A stretch of 64,000 nucleotides of DNA from Cellulomonas wangleii (GTDB lineage: Bacteria > Actinomycetota > Actinomycetes > Actinomycetales > Cellulomonadaceae). The stretch's first letter is position 1; each line of letters opens with the position of its first letter. A program made the position numbers and the translations under genes. The stretch is from the NCBI RefSeq assembly GCF_018388445.1, contig NZ_CP074405.1, forward strand, positions 1,302,001 to 1,366,000. Reading direction: 5' to 3'. The notes under the pieces are model-generated. The model was not told where the DNA came from. It did not search any database and saw nothing but the letters and a program-made list of their open reading frames with translations. Shown here one piece after another: positions 9,696 through 17,546 of the stretch.

Positions 9696-9749
9696 CGCGT
9701 CGGCCCACCCGCCGACGCGCAGACCTCCCGTACCCCGGGGGGTCTTTTT
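9695..9749 (+). terminator. cimA attenuator region (pause hairpin plus terminator)
   Basis: A 10-bp stem GCGCGTCGGC / GCCGACGCGC (9695-9704, 9711-9720) is followed at once by a second stem GACCTCCC / GGGGGGTC (9722-9729, 9737-9744, one G-U pair) and five T residues (9745-9749). The second is a typical intrinsic terminator located 120 nt before the cimA start. The first would be covered by a ribosome at the leader stop, which fits an attenuation switch. Confidence 0.75.
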
Positions 9750-9868
9750 GTTGGTCCGCACGTGCACGGGCACCACCCCCGCCCGCACGAGACGACGACC
9801 AGGCACCGGCACCACCCGCCGCCGGTCCGTCCCGCCGTCGCCCGCCCGCCCCGCACCGAGGAGCCCAC

Positions 9869-11518
9869 GTGACCCAGTCCCCGGCACCCGCGCCGCAGCC
9901 GCCGGCCGCGCCCGCGACGTTCCACGTCTACGACACGACCCTGCGCGACGGGGCCCAGCAGGAGGGGATCAACCTCTCGGTCGCGGACAAGCTCGCGATC
10001 GCCCCGATGCTGGACGCGCTGGGGGTCGGGTTCATCGAGGGCGGCTGGCCGGGCGCCGTGCCCAAGGACACCGAGTTCTTCAAGCGCGCCGCCAAGGAGC
10101 TGGACCTGCGCAACGCCGAGCTCGCGGCGTTCGGCGCGACCCGCAAGGCGGGTGTCCGCGCCACCGACGACCCGCTGGTGCGCGCGCTCCTCGACTCCGA
10201 GGCGCCCGTCGTCACGCTCGTGGCCAAGAGCGACGTGCGGCACGTCGAGCGCGCGCTGCGCACCACGCCCGACGAGGGCCTGGCGATGATCCAGGACACC
10301 GTCAGGTTCCTGGCGCGCGAGGGCCGGCGGGTGTTCGTCGACGCCGAGCACTTCTTCGACGGCTTCCGGTACGACCCCGGCTTCTCCCGGCGCGCCGTGG
10401 TCGCGGCGTTCGAGGCGGGCGCCGAGGTCGTCGCCCTGTGCGACACGAACGGGGGCATGCTGCCCGACTGGGTGCGCGACGTCGTCGCCGACGTGCGCGC
10501 CGCGGTCGGGCCGCACGCGGTCCTCGGGATGCACGCGCACAACGACTCGGGCTGCGCGGTGGCCAACACCCTGGCCGCGGTCGACGCGGGGTGCGTGCAC
10601 GTGCAGGGCACCGTCAACGGCTACGGCGAGCGCACGGGCAACGCGGACCTGCTGTCCGTGGTGGCCAACCTCGAGCTGAAGCTCGGCCGTCCGGTGCTCG
10701 CACGGGAGCCCGGGGGCCCCGGCGGGCTCGCCGAGCTCACGCGCATCGCGCACGCCATCAGCGAGATCACGAACATCTCGCCGTTCGCGCGGCAGCCGTA
10801 CGTGGGTGCCAGCGCGTTCGCGCACAAGGCGGGGCTGCACGCGTCGGCCATCAAGGTCGACCCGGACCTGTACCAGCACACCGACCCCGAGCTCGTCGGC
10901 AACGACATGCGGATGCTCGTGTCCGACATGGCGGGTCGCGCGTCGATCGAGCTCAAGGGCCGGCAGCTCGGCATCGACCTCGCCGCGCACCCCGACGTCC
11001 TGTCGCGCGTCACGAACCGCGTGAAGGACGCCGAGGCCAACGGGTACACGTACGAGGCCGCCGACGCCTCCTTCGAGCTGCTGCTCGTCGAGGAGCTCGA
11101 GGGGGCGCGGCCCGCGTACTTCCGCGTCGAGTCGTGGCGCACCATCGTCGAGCGCAACGGCAGCCGCGGTGCGGCCGCGACCGCGGAGGCGACCGTCAAG
11201 CTGCACGCGGGCGGCGAGCGCGTCGTGCGCACGGGCGAGGGCAACGGCCCCGTGGACGCGCTCGACCACGCGCTGCGCCTCGCGCTGACGCGGGTGTACC
11301 CCGAGCTCGAGGACTTCGAGCTCATCGACTTCAAGGTCCGGATCCTCGACCAGATGCAGGGCACGGACGCGGTGACGCGCGTGCTCATCGAGAGCACCGA
11401 CGGCCAGACGTCCTGGAGCACGGTGGGGGTGGGCCCCAACCTCATCGAGGCGTCGTGGGAGGCGCTCACCGACTCCGCGATCTGGGGTCTGCGCAACCGC
11501 GGTGTCGCCCCGCGCTGA
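9869..11518 (+). CDS. cimA: citramalate synthase
   Basis: Condenses pyruvate with acetyl-CoA to (R)-citramalate, giving a threonine-independent route to 2-oxobutyrate and isoleucine. The 549-residue protein is longer than most LeuA-type catalytic cores because it carries the C-terminal LeuA_dimer allosteric domain (about residues 410-540). The catalytic TIM barrel shows YDTTLRDGAQQEG near the N-terminus, the HAHNDSGCAVANTL metal-binding motif, and a GNADL segment typical of the CimA/TIGR00977 group as opposed to isopropylmalate synthase. GTG at 9869 has a GAGGAG site upstream; longer frames run through the attenuator. Expression is probably set by isoleucine through the leader. Confidence 0.92.
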   Translation: MTQSPAPAPQPPAAPATFHVYDTTLRDGAQQEGINLSVADKLAIAPMLDALGVGFIEGGWPGAVPKDTEFFKRAAKELDLRNAELAAFGATRKAGVRATDDPLVRALLDSEAPVVTLVAKSDVRHVERALRTTPDEGLAMIQDTVRFLAREGRRVFVDAEHFFDGFRYDPGFSRRAVVAAFEAGAEVVALCDTNGGMLPDWVRDVVADVRAAVGPHAVLGMHAHNDSGCAVANTLAAVDAGCVHVQGTVNGYGERTGNADLLSVVANLELKLGRPVLAREPGGPGGLAELTRIAHAISEITNISPFARQPYVGASAFAHKAGLHASAIKVDPDLYQHTDPELVGNDMRMLVSDMAGRASIELKGRQLGIDLAAHPDVLSRVTNRVKDAEANGYTYEAADASFELLLVEELEGARPAYFRVESWRTIVERNGSRGAAATAEATVKLHAGGERVVRTGEGNGPVDALDHALRLALTRVYPELEDFELIDFKVRILDQMQGTDAVTRVLIESTDGQTSWSTVGVGPNLIEASWEALTDSAIWGLRNRGVAPR

Positions 11519-11613
11519 CACGTCGCCCACCAGCGGGTCGTCGCGCAGGGGGCGCGCGCACCGCCTAGCCTCGGGGATGGCATCGAGGCCCGAGCATCGA
11601 GAGGAGCCCCCGC

Positions 11614-12522
11614 GTGTCCGGCACCGCCCCCGAGTCGTCCGACGCCCCGAGGACGCCCTCGGACGCGCCGGGCGGGGGTGACGAGCCGGCGAGTCGGCCG
11701 GGACGCCGCACCGGCCGCTGGTGGTGGCTGGGCGTCGTCGCCGTCGTGGTGGTGATCGTGCTGGTCTGGCGCCCGTGGGTCTCCGACCCCCCGGCGGTCC
11801 CGATGGCGCCGTCGCCGACGGCGGTCACCACCCCCACGCCGGCCGCGAGCCCGTCGGCCGCGCCGACGGTGACCACGCCCGCGCCCGTGCCGGGTGCCGA
11901 CGCCGTGTTCGACGAGACCACGGCGGCCAGCCTCCTGGCGACGTCCGCGGACCTGGAGAGCAAGGTCCCCGCGGCCGTGGACGGCGTCACGCGCCGGGTC
12001 GAGCCGGGCACGGTGCCGTGGGGCCTGCCCGAGGGGTCGCGCGTCGACCCGGAGTCGTGCACGACCGCCGTCACCGTGGTCGGGACGGCGCCGACGCACC
12101 ACGACGCCACGGCGTGGGGCAACGAGGAGATGACGTTCGTCGAGGACGTCGTCGTGCTGCTCGACGCGGCCGCGGCACGGGCGTCGTTCCGTGCGCTCGT
12201 CACGGTGGTCGACGAGTGCCCGCGGTACGCGCTGCTCGACGCGGACGGCGGCCGCACCACGTGGACCGCCGAGCCGGCGCTCGAGGGGCAGGGCGTGTTC
12301 CCCGCGATCGTGCAGGAGATCACCGTGCGGACGGGTGAGGACGACGAGACCCGGCAGCAGACGACGGGCCACGTCCTGGTGGGCAACGCGATCGTCACGT
12401 GGACGGCGACCGCCCTGCGCGCCGAGGCGCGGGACGACGCGCAGGCCGCGCTCGGGACGCCCGCCGAGCTCAGCGCGATGGTCGAGCAGCGGGCGCTGTC
12501 CGCGGTCCGCGCACTGCCCTGA
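11614..12522 (+). CDS. membrane-anchored protein with putative extracellular sensor domain
   Basis: Encodes 302 residues: a charged, Pro/Ser-rich cytosolic N-terminus of about 35 residues, one transmembrane helix (about 37-55, rich in Val and Trp), a Thr/Pro/Ala linker, then an extracellular domain of about 200 residues. That domain has two widely spaced cysteines (in DPESCTTAV and VVDECPRYA) that could form a disulphide. The pattern recalls the PknH-type extracellular sensor domain of actinobacteria, but the match is weak. GTG start at 11614 has a GAGGAG site. No kinase domain is attached. Function unknown; probably surface exposed. Confidence 0.65.
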   Translation: MSGTAPESSDAPRTPSDAPGGGDEPASRPGRRTGRWWWLGVVAVVVVIVLVWRPWVSDPPAVPMAPSPTAVTTPTPAASPSAAPTVTTPAPVPGADAVFDETTAASLLATSADLESKVPAAVDGVTRRVEPGTVPWGLPEGSRVDPESCTTAVTVVGTAPTHHDATAWGNEEMTFVEDVVVLLDAAAARASFRALVTVVDECPRYALLDADGGRTTWTAEPALEGQGVFPAIVQEITVRTGEDDETRQQTTGHVLVGNAIVTWTATALRAEARDDAQAALGTPAELSAMVEQRALSAVRALP

Positions 12523-12578
12523 GCGCTCGGGAGCAGCCCGCGGGACGGGTCGGGCCCGTCCGCGCCTAGGGTGGACGC

Positions 12579-13655
12579 GTGCACGGTGAGTACAAGGTCC
12601 CCGGTGGCAAGCTCGTCGTCGTCGACCTGGACGTCGTCGACGGTCTGCTGCGGGACGTGAGCCTGTCGGGAGACTTCTTCCTCGAGCCGGACGAGGCGCT
12701 GGGGGTGATGTCCGCCGCGCTCGACGGGACGCCGCGGGACGCTCCGGTCGCCCAGCTCGTCCGCGTCGTCGACGACGCCCTGCGGCTGGCCGTCGACCAG
12801 GGCCGCATCGCCGGCCCCGTCGCGATGGTCGGCTTCGACACCCGCGCCGTCGCGCTCGCGGTGCGGCGCGCGCTCGGGCTGTCCACCGCGTGGTCGGACC
12901 ACGAGTTCGCCCTGCTGCACCCCGGTCCGCTGCCCCCGGCGCTGCACACGGCCCTGGACCAGGTGCTCACGGAGGAGCTCGCGGCCGGGCGCCGTGGCCC
13001 GACCCTGCGGTTCTGGGAGTGGCAGGAGCCGGCCGTCGTCATCGGCTCGTTCCAGTCGCTGCGCAACGAGGTGGACTCCGAGGCGGCCGCGCGGCACGGC
13101 GTGACGGTGGTGCGGCGCATCTCCGGGGGCGGCGCGATGTTCATGGAGGCCGGCAACTGCATCACGTTCTCGCTGGTGGTGCCCGGGTCGTTGGTGGACG
13201 GGATGTCCTTCGAGGACTCCTACGCGTTCCTCAACGACTGGGTGCTGGGCGCGCTGGCGGACGTCGGCGTCGTCGCCACCACGAGCGGCCTGAACGACAT
13301 CGCCTCACCCGCCGGCAAGATCGCCGGGTCGGCGCAGAAGCGCCTGGCGAGCGGCGCGGTGCTGCACCACGTGACGATGGCCTACGACATCGACGCGGAC
13401 AAGATGCTCGAGGTGCTGCGGGTCGGTCGCGAGAAGCTGTCCGACAAGGGCACCCGGTCCGCCAACAAGCGCGTGGACCCGGTGCGCTCGCAGACCCGGC
13501 TGCCGCGCGAGCAGGTGATCGACGCCTTCATCGCGCACTTCCGGTCCCGGTACCGCACCGTCGACGACGAGCTGCGGCCCGACGAGCTGGCCCGGGCGCG
13601 CGAGCTCATGGTCACCAAGTTCTCCGACCCCGCGTGGACGGCCCGCGTGCCCTGA
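12579..13655 (+). CDS. lplA: lipoate--protein ligase family protein with N-terminal accessory domain
   Basis: A 358-residue protein that should attach lipoate or a related acyl group to lysine of lipoyl-domain proteins; Kgd downstream depends on such proteins. Residues about 100-340 form the biotin/lipoate A/B ligase fold: FWEWQEPAVVIGSFQS, VRRISGGGAMFMEAGN (the RR-SGGGAV-type lipoyl-AMP loop), and KIAGSAQKR with the adenylate-binding Lys. The first ~55 residues (GEYKVPGGKLVVVDLDV... then LSGDFFLEPDEAL) look like the lipoate ligase accessory domain that in E. coli LplA sits at the C-terminus, so the domain order is swapped. TAGGGT lies exactly 6 nt before the GTG, a leaderless signature. Confidence 0.85.
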   Translation: MHGEYKVPGGKLVVVDLDVVDGLLRDVSLSGDFFLEPDEALGVMSAALDGTPRDAPVAQLVRVVDDALRLAVDQGRIAGPVAMVGFDTRAVALAVRRALGLSTAWSDHEFALLHPGPLPPALHTALDQVLTEELAAGRRGPTLRFWEWQEPAVVIGSFQSLRNEVDSEAAARHGVTVVRRISGGGAMFMEAGNCITFSLVVPGSLVDGMSFEDSYAFLNDWVLGALADVGVVATTSGLNDIASPAGKIAGSAQKRLASGAVLHHVTMAYDIDADKMLEVLRVGREKLSDKGTRSANKRVDPVRSQTRLPREQVIDAFIAHFRSRYRTVDDELRPDELARARELMVTKFSDPAWTARVP

Positions 13656-13685
13656 CCCGGGTGCAGGCCCGTCGTCCGGTGCTGC

Positions 13686-14021
13686 TCACGCGCCCCACGT
13701 CAGGACGACGACGAGCGCCGCGGCGCCCAGCAGCACCAGTGCGGCGGCGCAGGCGGTGACGAGGCGTCCGCCGGGGTCGCGCCCGACGGACCGCGCCGCA
13801 GCCGTGGTCCGCGGGTGCGCGTCGTGCACGCCGGTGCGGCGGCGACGCGCCGCCCGCAGCAGCACCACCGCGAGCGCCGTCCCGGCCGCGGCGACGCCCC
13901 ACGCCGCGACGCCCCACGCCTCGGAGAGCAGCCGTCCGGCCGCCACGGAGCCGGCCACCAGCCCGAGCGCGGTGCGCCGCCAGGCCAGCGCCGTGCGCTC
14001 GGCGGCGAGCGAGGAGGTCAT
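13686..14021 (-). CDS. DUF202 membrane protein, downstream copy
   Basis: Encodes 111 residues with three predicted helices and the DUF202 hallmark near the N-terminus (AAERTALAWRRTALGL, compare ERTFLAWARTGLAL in the upstream copy). The central loop is rich in Arg and His. ATG overlaps the TGA of the neighbouring DUF202 gene (ATGA), so it is translationally coupled as the last gene of a yggS-DUF202-DUF202 operon. DUF202 proteins often come in tandem pairs. No function is established; a heterodimeric membrane complex is a reasonable inference. Confidence 0.8.
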   Translation of the reverse strand: MTSSLAAERTALAWRRTALGLVAGSVAAGRLLSEAWGVAAWGVAAAGTALAVVLLRAARRRRTGVHDAHPRTTAAARSVGRDPGGRLVTACAAALVLLGAAALVVVLTWGA

Positions 14022-14383
14022 GCCCGCAGCAGACCGACGAGCACGAGCACACCGGCCACGGCGACGCCCGCCACGAGCAGGCCGAAGCCCACGGGCGAGG
14101 GCAGCGGCTCGCCCCGGCGCATCGCCCGCTCCGTGCGGCACCACCCCCACCAGGCCACGCCGGGTGCCAGCGTGCCCAGGGCGATGAGCACGACGGCGGC
14201 CGCCAGCCGCAGGTGCGGCTCCACGGGCAGGTCGAGCGCCTCGAGCGCGACACCGCCGGCGAGCAGCGCCAGCCCCGTGCGCGCCCAGGCCAGGAACGTG
14301 CGCTCGTTGGCCAGCGAGAACCGGGCGTCGGGCTCGCTGCCCACGCCGTAGACCCACCGGGGGAACCGGTGGCCGGACGTCAC
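14018..14383 (-). CDS. DUF202 membrane protein (YidH-like)
   Basis: Encodes 121 residues: a short polar N-terminus with the conserved DARFSLANERTFLAWARTGL motif, then three transmembrane helices (LALLAGGVALEAL, AAAVVLIALGTLAPGVAWW, FGLLVAGVAVAGVLVLVGLL). This matches the YidH/DUF202 family in length and motif. Its GTG start overlaps the yggS stop (GTGA) and its stop overlaps the next DUF202 start. It is the first of the pair and lies closer to the classical YidH pattern than its partner. Function unknown. Confidence 0.85.
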   Translation of the reverse strand: MTSGHRFPRWVYGVGSEPDARFSLANERTFLAWARTGLALLAGGVALEALDLPVEPHLRLAAAVVLIALGTLAPGVAWWGWCRTERAMRRGEPLPSPVGFGLLVAGVAVAGVLVLVGLLRA

Positions 14384-15135
14384 GCGACAGTCCCGGCGGC
14401 CGGGCGCCGCGCCCCGAACACGGCGGTGCCGAGGCGCACGAGGGTGGATCCCTCCAGGACGGCGGCCTCGAGGTCCCCGCTCATGCCCATCGAGAGACCG
14501 TGCGCGTGGCCCGTGCCGGGGGCGCCGCCGGCCACCACCTCGTCGCGCACGGCCCGCAGCCGGGCGAACCCGTCGCGGACCACGCGCTCGTCGTCGCTGC
14601 GCGCGCCGATGGTCATGAAGCCGGCGAGCCGCAGGCCGGGCAGGGCGGCGACCCGCGCCGCCAGGTCCGGTGCGGCGTCCGGCGTGACGCCGTGCTTGGT
14701 GGCCTCACCCGACACGTTGACCTGGACCCACACCTCGAGCGGTTCCGGGCGGTCCCGGACGCGGTCGGACAGGCGGCGGGCGAGGACCTCGTCGGCCACC
14801 GACTCGACGGCCGACGCCCACCGCAGCGCCGCCGTCACCTTGTTCGACTGCAGCGGGCCGATGACGTGCCACGTGGGGGAGAGGTCCACCAGGGCCGGGG
14901 CCTTCGCCGTGAGCTCCTGCACACGGTTCTCGCCCAGCAGCACCGGCGGCGTCCCCGAGCCGGCGGCCCGCGCCGCCGCGTCGGCTGCCAGTGCCGCGCG
15001 GACCGTGGCGACGTCCATCGTCTTCGACGCCAGCAGCACCTGCACCGCACCCGGGGGGCGGCCGGCCGCGACGCACGCAGCGGCGACCCGGTCCTGCACC
15101 TGCGCCAGCCGGCGCGTGACGTCCTCGCTGCTCAC
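14380..15135 (-). CDS. yggS: YggS family pyridoxal phosphate homeostasis protein
   Basis: A 251-residue single-domain PLP-binding protein of the alanine racemase N-terminal fold without racemase activity; the family keeps free PLP and amino-acid pools balanced. The PLP lysine is Lys38 in LLASKTMD. Other family marks are LLGENRVQEL, WHVIGPLQSNKV, VWVQVNVSGEATKHG and the phosphate-binding LSMGMSGD. GTG start at 15135; a TACCGT -10-like box lies 8 nt upstream, so a short or absent leader is likely. In many actinobacteria yggS sits near cell-division genes, but here it heads a DUF202 pair. Confidence 0.93.
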   Translation of the reverse strand: MSSEDVTRRLAQVQDRVAAACVAAGRPPGAVQVLLASKTMDVATVRAALAADAAARAAGSGTPPVLLGENRVQELTAKAPALVDLSPTWHVIGPLQSNKVTAALRWASAVESVADEVLARRLSDRVRDRPEPLEVWVQVNVSGEATKHGVTPDAAPDLAARVAALPGLRLAGFMTIGARSDDERVVRDGFARLRAVRDEVVAGGAPGTGHAHGLSMGMSGDLEAAVLEGSTLVRLGTAVFGARRPAAGTVA

Positions 15136-15269
15136 GACCCCCGACGGTACCCGCCCGGCGGCGCCGGGGCGGAGCCGGCAGCCCCGCGGCGCCGGCCGCG
15201 CGGGCGAAACCCGCCGCCGCGCCCTCGCCCGTGTGGCGGACCCGACCCGGCCGGTCGCATGCTGACGGG

Positions 15270-15821
15270 GTGGAGGGGTGCACGGGAAGGCTGCTCGTCG
15301 CGACGCCCGGACTGCGCGACCGCAGCTTCCGGCGCAGCGTCGTGCTCGTGCTTGAGCACGCCGGGGAGGGCGCGCTGGGGGTGGTGCTCGACCACCCGCT
15401 GGAGGTCGACGCGACGTCGGTGCTGCCGCAGTGGCAGCCGCACCTGAGCGCGCCGAGCCGGCTGTTCCAGGGCGGCCCCGTGGCGCGGGACACCGCGCTG
15501 GCCCTGGCGGACGTCGCGGACGGCGAGACGCCGCCGGGCGTGCGGCACCTGGGCGACCGGCTCGCCGTGGTCGACCTGGACGCGCCGCCGGTGCTCGTCG
15601 TCGACGCCGTCCGGGCGCTGCGCGTCTTCATCGGGTACGCGGGCTGGTCCGCCGGGCAGCTCGACGAGGAGATCGAGGCGGGCGGTTGGTTCGTGGTCGA
15701 CCACGTGCCGGGGGACGTCTTCACACCGGACCCCGGCGGGCTGTGGCGGCGGGTGCTGCGCCGTCAGCCGGGGGACCTCGCGCTGCTGTCCACCGCGCCG
15801 GACGACGCGTCGCTGAACTGA
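15270..15821 (+). CDS. YqgE/AlgH family protein
   Basis: A 183-residue protein of the YqgE/AlgH (DUF179) family. Family marks are the opening GRLLVATPGLRDRSFRRSVV, then GALGVVLDHPL, RLFQGGPV, VRVFIGYAGWSAGQLDEE-type segment and the WFVVDHVPGDVF strand. The GTG at 15270 gives the usual family length (about 185) and starts directly before the conserved core. The frame stays open further upstream without conserved residues. Stands alone; about 70 nt separate it from yccF. The biochemical role of the family is not settled. Confidence 0.88.
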   Translation: MEGCTGRLLVATPGLRDRSFRRSVVLVLEHAGEGALGVVLDHPLEVDATSVLPQWQPHLSAPSRLFQGGPVARDTALALADVADGETPPGVRHLGDRLAVVDLDAPPVLVVDAVRALRVFIGYAGWSAGQLDEEIEAGGWFVVDHVPGDVFTPDPGGLWRRVLRRQPGDLALLSTAPDDASLN

Positions 15822-15888
15822 GGAACCAGGGTCCGGTCAGGGACCTTCCGGGTGCCGGGGTGGCCCCACGCCGTGGCACGGTAGGACC

Positions 15889-16287
15889 GTGAAGACCCTG
15901 CTGAACGTCATCTGGTTGGTGTTCGCCGGCGCCTGGCTCGCCCTGGGCTACGTGGCCGCCGGCATCGTGTGCTGCGTGCTGATCGTGACCATCCCGTTCG
16001 GCATCGCGTCGTTCCGCATCGCCAGCTACGTGCTGTGGCCGTTCGGGCGGACCGTCGTCGAGAAGCCGACCGCGGGGGCGTTGTCGACGATCGGGAACGT
16101 GATCTGGGTGCTCGTGGCCGGCATCTGGCTGGCCATCGGGCACGTGGCGACGGCGATCCCGCTGTTCGCCTCGATCATCGGCATCCCCATGGGCATCGCG
16201 AACCTCAAGCTGATCCCCGTGTCCCTGGTGCCGCTGGGCAAGCAGATCGTGCCGACGGACCGCGCGTTCGCGGCCTACGGGCGCTGA
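15889..16287 (+). CDS. YccF domain membrane protein
   Basis: A 132-residue inner-membrane protein with two copies of the YccF module: NVIWLVFAGAWLALGYV ... IPFGIASFRIA in the first half and NVIWVLVAGIWLAIGHV ... IPMGIANLKL in the second. Each copy contributes two hydrophobic helices. The GTG start is at 15889, with a CACGGT -10-like box 6 nt upstream. The repeat structure is the family hallmark. No molecular function is established. It lies between yqgE and a convergent ybaK with only 6 nt to the latter's stop. Confidence 0.85.
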   Translation: MKTLLNVIWLVFAGAWLALGYVAAGIVCCVLIVTIPFGIASFRIASYVLWPFGRTVVEKPTAGALSTIGNVIWVLVAGIWLAIGHVATAIPLFASIIGIPMGIANLKLIPVSLVPLGKQIVPTDRAFAAYGR

Positions 16288-16293
16288 CGGGGC

Positions 16294-16794
16294 TCAGCCG
16301 CGGGCGACGTCCGCGACGACCGCGTCGGTGAGCCGCACGAGGTCGTCGGGGGCCAGCTCGACGTCCAGCCCGCGCCGGCCGCCGGAGACCAGGACGGTGT
16401 CGAACAGCCAGACGGTCTCGTCGACGACGGTGCGCAGCCGGGTGCGCTGCCCGAGCGGCGAGATGCCGCCGACGACGTAGCCCGTCGCGCGCTCGGCGGC
16501 GTGCGGGTCGGCCATCACGGCCCGCTTGCCGCCGACGGCCGCGGCCAGGGCCTTGAGGTCGAGCCGGCCGGTCACGGGCACCACCGCGACGGTCAGCGCA
16601 CCGTCCACCTCGGCGACCAGCGTCTTGAAGACCTGCTCGGGCGGCACGCCCAGCACGTGCGCGGCCTCCAGGCCGTAGCCGAGGTCGCTCGCCGGATCGT
16701 GCTCGTAGGCGTGCGCGGTGTGCGGCACGCCCGCCGCGGCGAGCGCGACGAGGGCGGGGGTCCCGGCGCCCGTGCGCGCGTCCTTCCTGGCCAC
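16294..16794 (-). CDS. ybaK: Cys-tRNA(Pro)/Cys-tRNA(Cys) deacylase, YbaK type
   Basis: A 166-residue trans-editing protein that hydrolyses mischarged Cys-tRNA(Pro). The YbaK/EbsC fold is clear: HDPASDLGYGLEAAHVLGVPPEQVFKTLV with the Lys (FKTLV) needed for substrate binding, VVPVTGRLDLKALA, KRAVMADPHAAERATGYVVGGISPLG (the GGISPLG loop), and LVSGGRRGLDVEL. Length is typical. TACCCT lies exactly 6 nt upstream of the GTG (16801-16806 on the plus strand, reverse), a leaderless promoter signature. It is followed by no close gene; the upstream VIT gene is in the same direction 17 nt away. Confidence 0.92.
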   Translation of the reverse strand: MARKDARTGAGTPALVALAAAGVPHTAHAYEHDPASDLGYGLEAAHVLGVPPEQVFKTLVAEVDGALTVAVVPVTGRLDLKALAAAVGGKRAVMADPHAAERATGYVVGGISPLGQRTRLRTVVDETVWLFDTVLVSGGRRGLDVELAPDDLVRLTDAVVADVARG

Positions 16795-16810
16795 CCGCCC
16801 AGGGTAGGCG

Positions 16811-17431
16811 TCAGAGCCGGACGCCCACGACGGCGCCCACGCCGTAGGTCACGGCCATCGCGAGGGACCCGCCGAGGACGTTCCGCAGGATCGAGCGCGT
16901 GTGCGAGGCGCCGGTGAACCGGGACGACGCCCACCCGGTCAGGACCAGCGCCACGACGACCGACCCGAACGTCACCGGGACACGAGCGGCGACGGACCAC
17001 GGCGCGAGGACCACGAGCAGCGGCACGAGCCCGCCGACGGTGAACGCGACGAGGGACGCGAGCGCCGCGTGCCACGGGTTCGTGAAGTCGTCGGGCTCAC
17101 CGATCGGCCTCCCGGCGGACGCCGCGACGCGCTCCGCGTCCCGCTGGCTGCTCACCGACACGTACTCGCCGGAGGCCATCGACAGCGCGCCGGCGACGAG
17201 CGCCGCCCCGCCCGCCAGTGCGATGGTCTTCGTGGGCGCGGCCGCCCCGGCGACCCCGACGACGGTGGCGGCGACGGAGACGATCCCGTCGTTCGCGCCG
17301 AGCACGCCCGCCCGCAGCCAGTTGAGGCCCGCGGACGAGACGTGGGGCGAGGACGTGGCGCGCTGCCGGCCGCGGCGCTGAGCGCCGCGCCACATCACCA
17401 GCCCCGCGAGTCGGGTGGCCGTCGTCGACAT
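16811..17431 (-). CDS. VIT1/CCC1 family transporter, short form
   Basis: A 206-residue membrane protein of the vacuolar iron transporter family, which moves Fe2+ or Mn2+ out of the cytosol in exchange for protons. Family marks are WLRAGVLGANDGIVSVAATVVGV (helix 1 with the conserved Asn-Asp-Gly), GALSMASGEYVSVSSQRDAE (helix 2 and the acidic end), and the C-terminal helices with GGLVPLLVVLAP. The cytosolic helical metal-binding domain that usually separates helices 2 and 3 is nearly absent: only about 25 residues separate them. A CACCGT box lies 6 nt before the ATG. Substrate is inferred from family only. Confidence 0.85.
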   Translation of the reverse strand: MSTTATRLAGLVMWRGAQRRGRQRATSSPHVSSAGLNWLRAGVLGANDGIVSVAATVVGVAGAAAPTKTIALAGGAALVAGALSMASGEYVSVSSQRDAERVAASAGRPIGEPDDFTNPWHAALASLVAFTVGGLVPLLVVLAPWSVAARVPVTFGSVVVALVLTGWASSRFTGASHTRSILRNVLGGSLAMAVTYGVGAVVGVRL

Positions 17432-17546
17432 GTCCCCACGGTGGCACGGGGATCCGGGGATGTCACCGCAGGACAGCCTGCCCTGACCCGGCCCTGATCC
17501 GCCCTGACCTGTGCCGACGGAGCACCGGACCGCCGACCGGTGCGTC

